A stretch of DNA of 64,000 nt from Nephromyces sp. MM_2019 (lineage: Eukaryota; Apicomplexa; Aconoidasida; Nephromycida), in NCBI GenBank assembly GCA_015657535.1, contig JADHZB010001489.1, positions 39,781 through 103,780 on the forward strand, written 5' to 3'. The translations under genes and the position numbers were made by a program. Below, one piece after another: positions 25,293 to 37,500 of the stretch (positions are counted from its first letter, which is position 1; each line of letters opens with the position of its first letter). The notes beneath the pieces are model-generated. The model did not search any database, was not told the DNA's origin, and saw only the letters and a list, made by a program, of their open reading frames with translations.

Positions 25293-26636
25293 TTTTTAGT
25301 ACGTCCGTCTGATGAAAAAAGAGTTTTTACTTTCCGCATTAGTTGTTTGAGTACAGCTTTCTCGCTCTCCTCGATTGTTATTGTTGGCTAAAAAAGTACC
25401 TATACGCTGCTCTGCATTGCGTACGTTCAGTTTGTTTCTAGCAGAGCTGCTTATGGCAGCTTTGAAGTGTCTTATGAATTGGTTTTTTTTGCAGTATTTG
25501 TATGAACAGATGTGACTACCACACCACCTCTTGTGGGATTAACGTGTTTGGTACTGCTTACCAAGTTTATTTGTGCTTGAGTGGGTACCAAGTTATGCTC
25601 CCGTTCTATGCTTGCTGGTCGGTTTTTTTTAATTTTCTTCAAGTCCATTTGATTCAGGTTAAATTCATGGGTATAGAGGTTTTCTGGGGCATATGGTGTA
25701 GATATTCCTCTTCAATTCTTGGTTCACACGTTGCTTGCTATTTGTAGGATTAGTTTCAAGCAAGCATAATTTCTGTAACTGTATAAGTAATGCAGAGCTT
25801 CTGAGTTTGCTGTGATTAAGTTTTCTGTAGTTTATTACTGCAGTGAGGCCTTTATTTTAATGCGCTTCTTTTAAGTCTTTTAAACGTGAGAGGACGAGGA
25901 GGATGTTTTGTTGGTAGGGAGTAGAAAGTAGTTGAAATTTGATAAGAAATGGTGGCTTTTGGGTAGATTCTGGTTTGTTAAGAAGCTTTAAGTTTGTGTG
26001 GAAGATGCACTTACTGTAGATTAGGGGGTGTGTGTGTGCTAAAGACAGCAAAGTGTCATGTGATTTATTTTATGTTGATTTTGCTGTTTGGACTGTTTGC
26101 TTTCTTCAAGGAGTTCTTTGCCCGTTCAGTTCTTTTGCCAACTAATGAAGTATCCTTTGTTGATAGTCTTATTACCTGTTCTTTTTTTAGTGTGCTAATA
26201 TCGCTAGATTTGTTTTCGTGTGCATTTCAAAGTACTGGAAGTTTAAAAATATGCTTGCTGCATCAGCACTTGTTGAATAAAATTGCGCCTAATTTACGAC
26301 ATTTGTACTTCTTTGAAGATCTCTTGTTTCTCCATATTTTTTCTGCTTCCTGGAATTTTAAGCTTTTTTTTGCCTTGTGATTTGATGCTGCTGCGTGGGG
26401 AACTCTGTTTTTTGCTGCCAGTTGCTTCTTGATTTGTTCAAAGAAATTCATTGAATACACTTATTTTTAAAGTGTTCAAGAGCTGCATAGTTTTGCCGGT
26501 GTGTTATTATTTGTATTAGGCTTAATGCATTAATAACTACGCTGTATTAATCTTCAAATGATTAGCTACTCAGGATTATTTATATGGAAATTTTTATAAA
26601 AGATAAGCGCTGCGTTTTACTTTAGTAAATCACAAA
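25293..26636. other. T-rich stretch upstream of the uS15 gene
   Basis: The + strand is strongly T-rich, giving spurious hydrophobic frames such as 25994-26380 (128 codons, Phe/Leu/Cys-rich). This should contain the promoter and 5' UTR of the ribosomal protein gene at 26637. No recognisable element can be named. Confidence 0.4.
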
Positions 26637-28056
26637 ATGGGACGAATGTATGGAGCTGGGAAGGGTATATCCCGAAGGGCTCTTCCTTATCGACGAAAGG
26701 CGCCCTACTGGTTGAAAGTTAAGCCAGTGGAAGTTGAAGAGAACATTGGGAAGCTTGCAAAAAAGGGTCTTACTCCATCACAGGTAGTTTATTGTAGCAA
26801 ATTGCGAATGATTCAGTGTGTGTGTGCGCTAGTTTAGTATGTGTGTGTGTTGATTTGGTTGGTGTGTGTGTTTAGTACATATGTGTGTACGTTGATCCAG
26901 CTGGCATGTGTGCGAGTTGTTCCAGCAGGTATGATGATTAAAGAGCATGATATCTTCTTACTGGTATGCATACTTGGAAGCTTCCCAATCAACCAAACAA
27001 GTGCGTAAAAGCTATTACAACTGTTTTAAAGCAAAAGGTTGCAAATTTTAGGTATTTACTGGAGCATAAGATTTATCATTGTATGTATTTTCTGTGATTT
27101 TTTGCCTTTAGATTGGTGTTACGCTTCGAGATCAGTTTGGTGTTCCCCAAGTAAAGTTTCTGACAGGGAGCAAGGTTCTGCGTATCCTTAAGATGCAAGG
27201 TTAGTGCAGTAATTTTTGGCTATTCTGAGCTGCTAAGTGTGTGCAATTGGCTATTTTTTTCCCGATTTGTAAGGAGTTGATTGTTGATTTTGTTTTTGTA
27301 GCTAGTGTCTGTCGCTTTGTGCGTTACGAGCATCGTCTTTTGGTGTATGTGACTTGCTTTAAGGGAATGAGTTGATCGATTGGGCAAAATGTTAAGATGT
27401 GGAAGCTCTTATGATTGTATGTTGTACCAATGGATTTCATCGCAAGTTAAATTGGTGTGTATTTGTATCTACTTGAGGATTGTATGGTCTGTAGCAGGAT
27501 GCGTGTGTGTTTGAGTATGCAGGGTATCTCTCGTTATTTGCTTGTACTGCGTTGAGTATGATGTATCTATCCCCATGTTATTGGCTTGCTATTTCGCGTT
27601 GGATTTGCAGTGTATGTAGAGAATCTGTGAAGCCTTTCTGCATAGCGTGTTCATTCCCTCAGCTTATACTGCATTCTAAAGCTATTACTTAAAATAGCTT
27701 TTCCAAGGGAGCTATCCTTCAAGTTTTTTTTGGTGTGAGTGTGTGTTTGTATGATTCTGTGTGTGCAATTCTGTGTGCAATTCCGTGTGCGATTCCGTGT
27801 ACTCTCGTTTAATTTCTTTCTTTTTCTCCTACCAGGATTGGGTCCTTCTATCCCTGAAGATCTCTACTACCTCATCAAGAAAGCAGTGTCGATTCGCAAG
27901 CATATGGAGAAGAACAGGAAGGATAAGGACAGTAAATTTCGGCTGATTTTAGTAGAGTCCAGGATCTATAGATTGGCTCGTTACTATAAGAGAACGAAGC
28001 AGCTTCCTTCTTCTTGGAGATATCACCCTGGAACAGCGAATGCATTAGTTGCTTAA
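26637..28056 (+). CDS. RPS13: 40S ribosomal protein S13 (uS15), 3 exons, 151 aa
   Basis: Component of the small ribosomal subunit, cytosolic. Exons are 26637-26783, 27112-27199 and 27836-28056 (TAA); phases 0 and 1 match and the product is 151 residues, the standard length of the eukaryotic protein. It starts [12 protein letters not shown], continues with [11 protein letters not shown] and the S15 core [61 protein letters not shown], and ends ANALVA, all typical of the family and close to apicomplexan versions. Donors are gtagtt and gttagt, acceptors gcctttag and cctaccag. Intron 1 (328 nt) carries GT-rich runs at 26816-26890; intron 2 (636 nt) has them near its 3' end (27731-27800), so GT tracts are not confined to intron starts here. 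Identification is essentially certain. Confidence 0.98.
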
Positions 28057-28395
28057 GAAGCCTTGAATACTTCTGAAATTTGCTGTTTTGTCAGAGTGAC
28101 AAAATATGTTATGAACCGGACTATATCGCTGCTTAATAAATTCCCCTAGTGTGAGAAGCATCTGTATTGATATGTGCAGAGTGATTGCGTATCTATTCGC
28201 CGCTGTTCAAGCCAGTTCAGTAGAAAAATCAAGGGTTAATGTAGAGAAGCGAACACACGTTTTTTTTTCGGCGAGACTATCCATATTTTCAAGATCTTGA
28301 TCTACTCTTTGAGTGAGTCTGTGTGATTGTGCAGCTGCATTTACACACACGTGAATCAGATTGTAGGTGCGTGTATCGACTCTTGTTTTGTTCAG

Positions 28396-29321
28396 TTTGC
28401 GAGTAGTCGACTATCCTTTGTGGTGCAACATTTGCAGATCTGCAATATTGGTGTGTCTTCATGCTTCCTCATCATGGAATGGCGTTTCTGCCGGAGTAGT
28501 CAGTCTTCTCCCTGCGTTACCTTTTGTCGGTGATGCTCCCAACTCTTTTGAAGCCTTAGTGTGTATTGGGTGCCGGGATGATATGTAGACTCCTAGAAAT
28601 GCTCAGTAACTTTCCGGGGGTTGTTTAGCAAAACGACGTTTTGAGTGGCTCTCTAAGAAGTTGTCATCTGCGAGTTTGTGTGTCGATTATTTTTGCTGTG
28701 GCTCTTTCTAGAGTTTGCCGTGAAAGAGCACTGAAGAGTCTTCATGTCTTCAATGTGTCTTGTACTGCGTATTTTGTAGGTATTCATGTTTGGGGTTTCT
28801 GGCGTGCTTTTACGTTAATTCTTGCACTGTTAATTGGGGGTCAATTGGGAGTATCTTTGCTGTAAACGAATTGATAGATATCGCCCTCTCGTCATCATAT
28901 GTTTGAAGGGGTTGTTTAGTTGGAAACCTCGTGGATTCTTAAATCAGTAAAAGTTTTGATGTCTAGGGGGTGAATATGTAGGGAAATCAGCTTTCCTAAG
29001 GAGCTTTTTTGTGTTCTTTTATGACATTCTGGCCGATAAAGTGGGAGATTATAAGCCTGGATCTTGCGTGGCACGCGATATGCAGGTTTTGTAAGGTTTG
29101 CTCGCCTGAGAGGCTGTCCTGATGGGCATCAAAAGGTTGGAAAAGACACTCTAAAGGGTTTTGTCCGGCTTTGTATGTATTTTTTTATGGATATGATTCT
29201 CCCTTTGAACGTGCATCTTTCCGTGTGTGGATTATGTTGTGCTTTTACTGCCTTTTAGACCTACTTTGTGAATCTGGGTTTCAACCCAAATATTGAGGCG
29301 AAAACAGTGGTTGTCGGCTAG
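28396..29321 (+). CDS. Possible multi-exon gene, unrecognised
   Basis: Coding-like segments between plausible splice sites, downstream of uS15 on the same strand: 28396-28450 (FASSRLSFVVQHLQICNI), 28712-28779 (CRERALKSLHVFNVSC), 29086-29135 or -29172 (FVRFARLRGCPDGHQK) and 29259-29321 (FVNLGFNPNIEAKTVV, stop TAG). The 28779/29086 junction matches in phase (FV|G|FVRF), and the 29135/29259 junction matches in phase 0; alternatively the donor gtatgt at 29173 gives another short tail. No family is recognised, and the first segment is not joined convincingly to the second. A non-coding transcript is a real alternative because the strand is T- and GT-rich. Confidence 0.3.
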
Positions 29322-29603
29322 CTTTAAGGTAGAAACTCACAGTCGCTCGCCTGTCTTAGCCTGACTGGGCATCTCGAAGCAGTGATTTTTTATTGAGATT
29401 TAATGAAGGTTGCTGCATTTGAGGATGTTGCAACTTTTGCACAGAACATTCGATAAAGAAACTATGTATTTCTGAAGTGATGTAGTTGCTAGAGGTGGTG
29501 CAAGATTAGAGGATCGCTTCTGGTAAGGCCACAAGGTTCAAAGGGACTACATCATTGTAGTAGCGTAGATGTACAGTGAAAGCTATAGAAGGGGTGCGAG
29601 TAG

Positions 29604-29774
29604 TCATCTTCATCTTCATCTTCAACATCTTCTTCGTCATCTTCATCGTTTGCTCAACAGCGTAATGACACACGTGTGTCAGACAGGAAAAGGAAGGTTC
29701 CTGCGAGCCAGTCCATCAGTAGCGAGACGTTGAAGGCTTCAAAACATCTTCTAACCCGAGATGAACTGTTCTGA
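29604..29774 (+). CDS. Possible terminal exon, serine-rich then basic tail
   Basis: An open frame of 56 codons plus stop begins right after an AG. It opens with a nearly pure serine tract encoded by (TCA/TCT)n with one Thr, followed by FAQQRNDTRVSDRKRKVP and TLKASKHLLTRDELF. The change from serine repeat to charged sequence is protein-like and the RKRK motif suggests a nuclear protein. The acceptor (gtgcgagtag) lacks a good pyrimidine tract. It could be the last exon of the preceding candidate gene or a separate one. Confidence 0.3.
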   Translation, partial: SSSSSSSTSSSSSSSFAQQRNDTRVSDRKRKVPASQSISSETLKASKHLLTRDELF

Positions 29775-31356
29775 TGCCGACTACTTATAGCTGTTGCTGA
29801 TGCTTCTTTTTGTTGGTGTTTTTTCCAGCATTTTGGAGGCAAAACGTATGCCTTTTTCTCTTCACACTAATAACTTGGTGATGATTGCGTTCTGTTTGCT
29901 GTATGATTTCGTGAGCTTTGAAAAACTATGCTTTTCATGGCTGTAGGTACTCCTAAAAGATGAAAAAATTTAGCTTTTTAGAGACTGGAAAACTTCTCGA
30001 ATTGATATTGTAGATGTGGAAATACTGGACCCAAAATCTAAAGATAGTTTCAGCAGGAAGATTTTGTAAAGGGAACCAGCAAAAATAGTTTTTTCTCAAC
30101 AAATCAAGCGTAATTTTATGAGAACACCAACGAAATCGAAAAATTAATGAAATCTTCAAAAAACCAATGAAATCATAAAAGAAAATCAAAATTTCCTTAT
30201 AAAATCACCTACGATTTCCGCCATTTCTCGGCGCTTTCATCTTCAAGAGCGCTGCAGTTTAAATGCAAAACTACTTGGTTAAAGTTGTACATTCGCTTTC
30301 TCGAGCGCGCGAGCTGTTCCCATCCCTCTATTTCGCACCCACAGATCAACTCCGTGGTTTAGGCTTGAAATAGAGCTGGAAATCCTTTGTGATAGCAAAG
30401 TTTTCTTGAAGAAGAGAGTTCGGAAATATCAAATGATTCACCTTTTTTCTACCCTTCGTTATAAAGTAGTTGAAATTTGCACCATCAGCTTCTCAGCGAG
30501 ATGAGTCTAGAGGATTCCTGTTAAGCAGCAACGCTCTAAATCTCATAAAGAGAAGCTGGAGAGAAGAATAGAGAGCTTCTTAGGGTGTGTGATGGGGTTG
30601 GCGAACGCACACAGCTGTATCATCTTTGATATAAAAGCGTGTGTGATGAAGTTAGCACACGCACGCACACACTTTTGCAGGCTCAAACACACACACATGC
30701 TGTCACGCACACACCTATCGCAGGCGCTTACACACACGTGCATTTACCGCCTCTCACACACATGTTTACAGCCCCTCACACACAGGTTTATAACCTCTCT
30801 CATACACACCTTCACACACAACCTGACATACTTACACACACATTCTTCTTCCCTGAAGGCTGAAACGCTAGTTTCAAAGAGAATCCAGTTTGAAGAGAGC
30901 TAGATGCCACATATAAAAGCCTAGCTTTATAGAATCTAGCTCTTTAAAGATAAACCATTCGAACTGGGTAATAGTGAGTTTTTTATACGCTTCTTTGCAA
31001 TTTGTACTCACGCCTAGCTAGGTGTAAAAGAGAAGAAAGCTGATGATAGTTTCTTCTTCAAAAAGGCTCGACATCTCACTTCTTCATCTGCTAGTGTGCA
31101 TTTTTTTCTATATTTTTGCATTCACCTGTGAAAATGATGTGAAAATCTTCATTTATTGTGTGCGTTTTTAAAAGGTTAGAATATCGCTAATATGTATCAT
31201 TTTGTCTATCTTTACTTGATGCTTTTCATTCTGTCTTCACCAGTCTTAACTGCTCTTTTTAATTAACCTTGTGTGAGTAGCTTTGCTGCAAGCTGCCTGT
31301 TTATCATATTGGGGATAGCATTGTCTGTGTTGCCGTTTTTGTTTATTATCTTTTAC
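29775..31356. other. Stretch with a 36-codon ORF and a CA-rich block
   Basis: At 30263-30373 (+) an ATG opens a compact ORF (MQNYLVKVVHSL, then RARELFPSLYF) of protein-like composition; it may be a microprotein or a 5' exon. A CA-rich block lies at 30655-30845. In this window CA-rich + strand DNA usually marks introns of minus-strand genes, which fits the candidate minus-strand exon at 31357-31436, but no further exons could be joined. Confidence 0.3.
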
Positions 31357-31436
31357 TTATTTGGCTGTTTCTCATCTTTTGCTGTTTTTTCATCATCTTC
31401 ATCTTTTTCTGCGATTTTTCCATCTTCTGCTGCCAT
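31357..31436 (-). CDS. Possible first exon of a minus-strand gene (acidic, Lys-rich)
   Basis: A minus-strand ATG at 31436 opens MAAEDGKIAEKDEDDEKTAK and continues to a usable donor (AATAA|gtaaaa) at 31357. The charged composition is typical of a disordered N-terminus and differs from the + strand reading, which is a Ser/Phe run from a T-rich tract. Downstream exons on the minus strand were not resolved. Purine-rich DNA readily yields E/K/D strings by chance, so confidence is low. Confidence 0.28.
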
Positions 31437-32500
31437 TTTTTGTGCTTATTCTGATACGGCCGCGTTTCCCTTTCTTCAGTGTGTACAGCTTTCCCACATT
31501 ATTAACAAAAGCTTTTTTTATTTTTTTTTTGCCGCTTTTTCTCCGAGCATGCCTATGTGAAATCCTTAATCTTTCGGGATGTAGTATGATGAGAAGCTGA
31601 TTTTATTTTATGAAGAAAAGCGATTAACCGCCTTCTAGTAAGTAGCCATCACTTAAAATTATTTCCGTCACGCGGTATTGCATCACCCTTCCTTTTGGGG
31701 TGATTAAGAAGTGTACAGTGCAATGATAAATTTTTCCGAATTTTTTGATTTCTCATCTCTTTAAAATCATCCCCATTGCTTGCAAAGAAAACGCGTTTTC
31801 TTTAGAATTTTACATGCGCACACACAGCTTTCATTTCTGCAATTTGAGGCTACTAATTTACCTGAAAAAGGGCTTAAATTCAAGCTAATAATTTCACAAG
31901 GTACTCTATTTTGTCTTTCAGGGAGTGCTTTTCGCTGTGTTTGTGTTTTTTGCGTTTTTCATTGTTTTTTTCGATGATTTCACTTGTTAAAGAAGCGTTT
32001 TCACACACAAGTCCTCTAATACGCTTAGTTTACTATGAATGTAAACGATTGCGAGGTTATGATTGGACTTGAAGCACAAATTTTAGTGGCATTTAGGTTA
32101 TTTTCCTTTGTTTCTATTTTTGAGTATCAGCTACCCCAAAATCCTTTTTTTATGCCTTTTTACATTCTCAAGCACCTGCACATGTGTGCCCATCATTGTG
32201 ATGATGTCTCTCTAATGTCTGAATAGTTGTAAAAGACCCCCTATCCAGCGGCAGCTTAATCGTATTTTACGTTTTTACTCATCATAGTCATACACACACA
32301 AGAGAGTGATTTTTTCACAGCTTTTGGCAACCCTAGCTCGCTTGTGAGTGTGTTTTTTAATTTGCTGTTGTTTCCTGCTTCTTAGCCGAGGGACTTAACC
32401 CTCTCTCCTGCTTTTTTTAGTATAGAGAGTTACACTATTGTTTTGGTGTGTGGTTTCTCTCACTTTCTTTTGATTGGATGATTAGTAGCACAGTATAGCG
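31437..32500. other. Stretch upstream of the GRWD1-like gene
   Basis: T-rich on the + strand, no supported coding sequence. If both the candidate minus-strand exon at 31.4 kb and the GRWD1-like gene are real, this is a divergent promoter region. No promoter motif can be named. Confidence 0.35.
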
Positions 32501-34541
32501 ATGGCTCACGTGGTAAGCTCTGCTTCTTGCTCTCTTTTTCTTGTAAATACGTTGATTTTTGTGGTTTTTTTGCCTTTTTGCTGTTGTGTGTGTTGTGTGT
32601 TCTGAGGGTGATGATTTTGGCAGATTTTTGAGCTTTTTTGGGAGAGAATAGATGCGATTGTTTTTTTGGATGTTTTTTTTGTGATTGTGAGGTGCAGTTG
32701 AAGAAGTATAATACAAAAAAATTAATCACAATTTTCAAAACTTAGTGAATAGCATGAAAAAACTAGTTAAAATAGAATGTTTTAATGATTGAAGACATGT
32801 GGGTGTGTGTGTTGTTTTTTGGTGGATTAACGCGTGTATGGGAAGGCTTTTTAATACTATAGAACGAGGATGCTTATGTAGAGCAATTTGTGGAAGAGAG
32901 AATAATCTGCTCAAACTGCTATCATTGAGCTACTTTTTATGCCTTTTGATTGATGATTTTCCCTGTAGAGGGGTACAAATGTATATTTGCTTATGAGCAT
33001 TTTTGCTGCCGCGTTTTCTTCAGTGTGTGAAGAGGTGTATTTGGTCTAGGATACACACACACACACAAGAATACGGAGTTTTTAGCATAACCTAAGGATC
33101 TACCTAGAGAGGTATATAGACTAAAGAAGAAAGCTGCAGCGTCATGCACATGCAATTCACATCATGACGGAGGTAAGATGATGAGAAACTGTAAAAAACT
33201 GTAAGCACTTGGTTTTTACTTATATCAGTAGGTGTGTGTGTTGCTTTTACACACCGAAGGCAGCAGTTTTCTGGTAATCTTTCAATGAGTGCATGTGCAC
33301 GTGTATTTGAATGCGAGTGTGCGTGTGTGTGTGTGTATTTGGATGCAAGTGTGCGCGTGTGTGTGTGTATTTGAATGTGTGTGTATTTCTGTATGTTCAT
33401 GTGTATTTAAATGCGTGTATGTGTGTGTGTATGTGCATTTGAATGTGTGTGTGTATGTGTGTGTATGTATGTGTGTGTGCGTATGTATTTGAATGTTTGC
33501 GTGCATTTCAATATGTACCTGTGTGTGCATTTTCCAGGAAGTGACAAAAACTGGGCCAGCTTCATCTGCGAAGGTATGGCAACCTGGCAAGGATGCAATC
33601 GAAGAAGGTAAATCGATAAGTGTGTGTGCATGGCTGCGAGCCTTTGGAGTGACTGTGCTTTGATATCATAGGTGTGTGTCTTTACTGTACCATAGATTTT
33701 CTTGTGCATTCTTAGCATCTCCTTTTTTGCGTCCGGATGGTTGGACAGGTGTAATAAAACATGTGTGTGTGCTATCCGGCTGCTTCCCTGCTACCAGTTT
33801 TATGTTTATATACCCGCGAATGTCTGTATGTTGGTGTGTGTGTATATGCTTCTATGTGCCTTTGTCTGTGTGTGTGTGTCTGTGCTTCTCTGTGTATGTA
33901 TCGAAGTTTCTGGCTATCTCAACTACTCTACAGGCGAAGCCCTTGAATGTGACATGAGTTGCTACTCCATGTTTCACACCTCCGTCCCAGAATGGTCCTG
34001 TCTTTCCTTTGATGTAGTTCCAGATGATCGTGGAGATGTAAGCTATGTGTATGATACATGTTGAACACATGGAGTCTGTATGTGTGCAGCTGTGTTTATG
34101 CTGCTACGTAATTGGGACTTTGATACGTATACATGTTTCATGTGTGTGAAATTCCGTGCTTTTTGAAGTTTTTCATACGAGAGACTCTAATGGAGCAGAT
34201 GAGCGTTTGTGTGTATCTATTCACGTGTGTGAGTGACTGTGTGTGCGTGCTTATGACTGCATGTGAATGAATGTGACTGAGTGATTGTGTATGAGTGAAT
34301 CTATGTGCATGTGTGACTGAGTTAGCATGTGTGATTCTATAGGCATATATAACTATCTGTTAGTGTGTGTGTGTGAGTGTGTCTATGTGTCTGTGTCTGT
34401 GTCTGTGTTTCTATCTGTGTCTGTGTGTGTGTGTGATTGTGTGTGTGAGTTTGTCGCTTTTGTGATGGTGTATCTAATTTTAACTTTGTGTGCATTTGTT
34501 TGACACTGTGTGGAATAAATTCTCTGCACTATTTCTTAAGG

Positions 34542-34581
<40 letters not shown>

Positions 34582-37500
34582 CTAGATTCACGCTTATACA
34601 GGCGTGGCTTCTATCATATATATATTATTTGGGATTGATACTAGGTTTTTGTTTTATTGTGTGCACACACAAGTGCTGCCTATACTGTGTGCGTGATTTC
34701 TTATGAAAAAGTGTGAATCTTCTTTCGATTAGATTTGATGTATCTCGTGTTTCTTCTCTTTTCGTCGCATCTAATATTCCATCTAATGTATTACTTTGTG
34801 TTCTCTGGGGTTTGTGTGTATATGTGTGTTGCAGCGAAGGACTGAATACCCTCACATTGTTGATTTAGTCGCAGGGACACAGGCTGTTAAACCTGCAGAG
34901 TAAGTGGCATGAAGCTGCACACAGATGAGAGAAATCCTGGCTGCCTAATGTTTGCTTGCCTTTGTGATGAACTTTGATAGTGTGTGTGTGTGGGTGTGTG
35001 TAAGGGTGTGTATGGGTATGTTTTTTTTGTGTGTATGTGCATATATGTGTGTACCTCTATATATCTGTGTGTTTGTATCTCTTTCCACATGTTTCTACGT
35101 GTGTGCTTCATCCTCTCTCTCCATATTGGTATCTTTGGCTGTCTGTGTGCTTACATCTTCAAACTTTTTCTAGTTTTGTGATTTTTTTCGATATTTTTCT
35201 GCCACTTCGTTTGATGTTGAAGCTAAAGCTTTAAGCAAACTTTGCAAGCACCTCATTCCTGTAGGTTTTGCTCTTCTTGCTTCACTCTTTCTCTTTATTT
35301 TCTGTTGAATACATACTGATTTCATGCTCTCATTCGCCTTTTTTATAAGGAAAACCTCAGCTAAAAGCTCGTGATCAGTCTATAAGCCGCAAACGTGGAT
35401 ATTTAGTAGCGTTGTTTTGTGTGTTGTACAAAATTTGAGGTGAAAGGGTGCAGTTTTATGTCAAAAGTAGAGATTTCTTGGTTTTTTCGCAGGGAAAAGG
35501 CGTTTTTATGTCTTCAAAGTTTGTTTTTTTCGTGAAGTAGAGGGACTTCCCTGTTTTTCCTATATTCTCTGATCATCTGCTTTGTTTAAGGGAACCTGCT
35601 AGTCTTTTCGTGTGTGCAGAGATCGTATTTTAATGATTAATTGGAAGGGTTTGAAGGCCACAAAGGAATCTAAAGATGATGAAGAGGCAGAGGATTCTTC
35701 AGATGAGGAAGATGAGGAGGAAAATGTTTGCGAATTTGTGATTTCTTTCAGAATTTTGTTGCGATTTTTGTTGAGTTATTAGTTGACTGTGTGCGTTCTC
35801 TCCATGCAGCATATATAGAGAGCGATTGCTGTTTAATGTGTGTGTGCTTATTGGCTAGGGGTTATGTATTCTGTGTGTGTACTTGTGAATTTACAGGAAA
35901 ATTGATGAGTTTGGGTTGCTTCGCCTATATGTGAGTGTTTTGTGTGTGCCCATCTTTGGATCTTCCTCTGTGTGCGTGTTTTGGTTTGTGTATCTGTGTG
36001 ATTCTGTGTGTTGGTGTGTTTGTGTGTATATGTGCGCACGTGGCTCTGTGAATACATTTGTGTATCTGCTATTTTATGCATTAAATTGCGTAATTTTCTT
36101 AGATTTTTAGAGCTTTTTGCTGTTAATTCTTCCTTATGCCTTGCTGTGTGTGCGATACAGTAAACTTGATTGTTTCGCTTTAATTTAGTGGCTCAAAACC
36201 TTCTTTAAACTTGGATATGATGTGTTCGTGTGTGCTATGACTTGTGTTGTTTCAGGGCCCCCAAAAGGATAAGAAAATGTCTTACACTCAGTTCTTGCAT
36301 GACGGTGAGTGGAATAGGCCACATTTTACTGTAAACTCTGAAGGAAGCTGCATTTTATATGAGCATGTGCTGTGTTTATTTGTTTGTGTTGTAGAATCAA
36401 TACCATCAGGATTGTGTTTGCAAAAAATAGCGGATGTGTGTGCTAAAATTAGGGCATATATCGGTATGTTTCTGAGTGTATTTATGTGTGTATGTTTCTG
36501 AGTATCTGAAATTGTGAGTGTGTTTGCTTTTGTGATTATGAGTGTGTGTCTGACTCTTTGTGAGTTTGAGAGTCTGAGTGTGTTTCCGTGTGACTGAGAG
36601 TCTCCGTTTGCCTCTGTGAGTCGGTGTCGGAATTTCTGAGAATCTGAGGGTGTTCCTGTGTGTGTGTGCATCTCACTGTGTTTCTCTGAGTCTGTGTGTC
36701 CCACTGTGTTTCTGTATATCTATGCCTCTCTCCTTCTCTCGTTAAATATCTCTCGCTTGGTGAGTGTGTGTGATGCTGTGGGCAGATTTTCCGAAACATA
36801 TCAGCATGAAGCTAGCATTTTGGTGTGTGCCTATGCAAGTGCTAGTCTAAGAAAGTGTGCTTCTACCTCTGTTAACAAGTGTGTTAGCGACCTTATGAGT
36901 GTATTCAAGGTTTTGCATGTGTGAGCCAGGGATTGTGTTGGATGCTTATCTAGGAGCCTAGAGAGTGTTCCTCACTATATTCCCCCATTTTTAAGCTTTT
37001 CTGTGAAGATTTTCCCTTCTTTAGGAGTGTATGTACACCGCGTCAGCACCTTTTTTATGCTATCCCAGTCTATGCTAGCTCATTTGAATGTTGTGCTTGT
37101 GTGTTCATTCGTTCCTTTCTCAATTTTGTGCTTGTGTGTTGATTATTAGCGTTTGCTATTCTTCGTACTCAGTTCTCAGAATCTGTAGCCTTAGACTATA
37201 CTTTAGATCTTCATCTAATGTATGTTTCTTTGAACTTTTTTCGCTGTTTACATTCCTCTTCTTCATCAGGAGTAGTCAACAGGATAAGATGCTGCCCTCA
37301 GTTTAACTTCCTCGTTTCCAGCTGGTCTGACAAAGGAGTAGTGAATATCTGGGATACTTCGGCTAATACAGAGACTTTGCTAGAGTCTGAGAAAAATTGT
37401 AGGATGTCTTATGTGATTGTGTGTGTGTGTCCTAGGCAGTGTGTGTATGTTTGTGTGATAGCTAGTTTGTGCAATGTATGACAGGCTGTGTGTGTGTTTG

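Noticed and set aside
25994..26380. 128-codon Phe/Leu/Cys-rich + frame
   Set aside because: Follows from the T-rich strand; no splice structure or domain.
33282..33718. Several 60-100 codon frames rich in His/Thr or Val/Cys
   Set aside because: They are translations of (GT)n/(CA)n tracts inside GRWD1 introns; such repeats are open in several frames on both strands.
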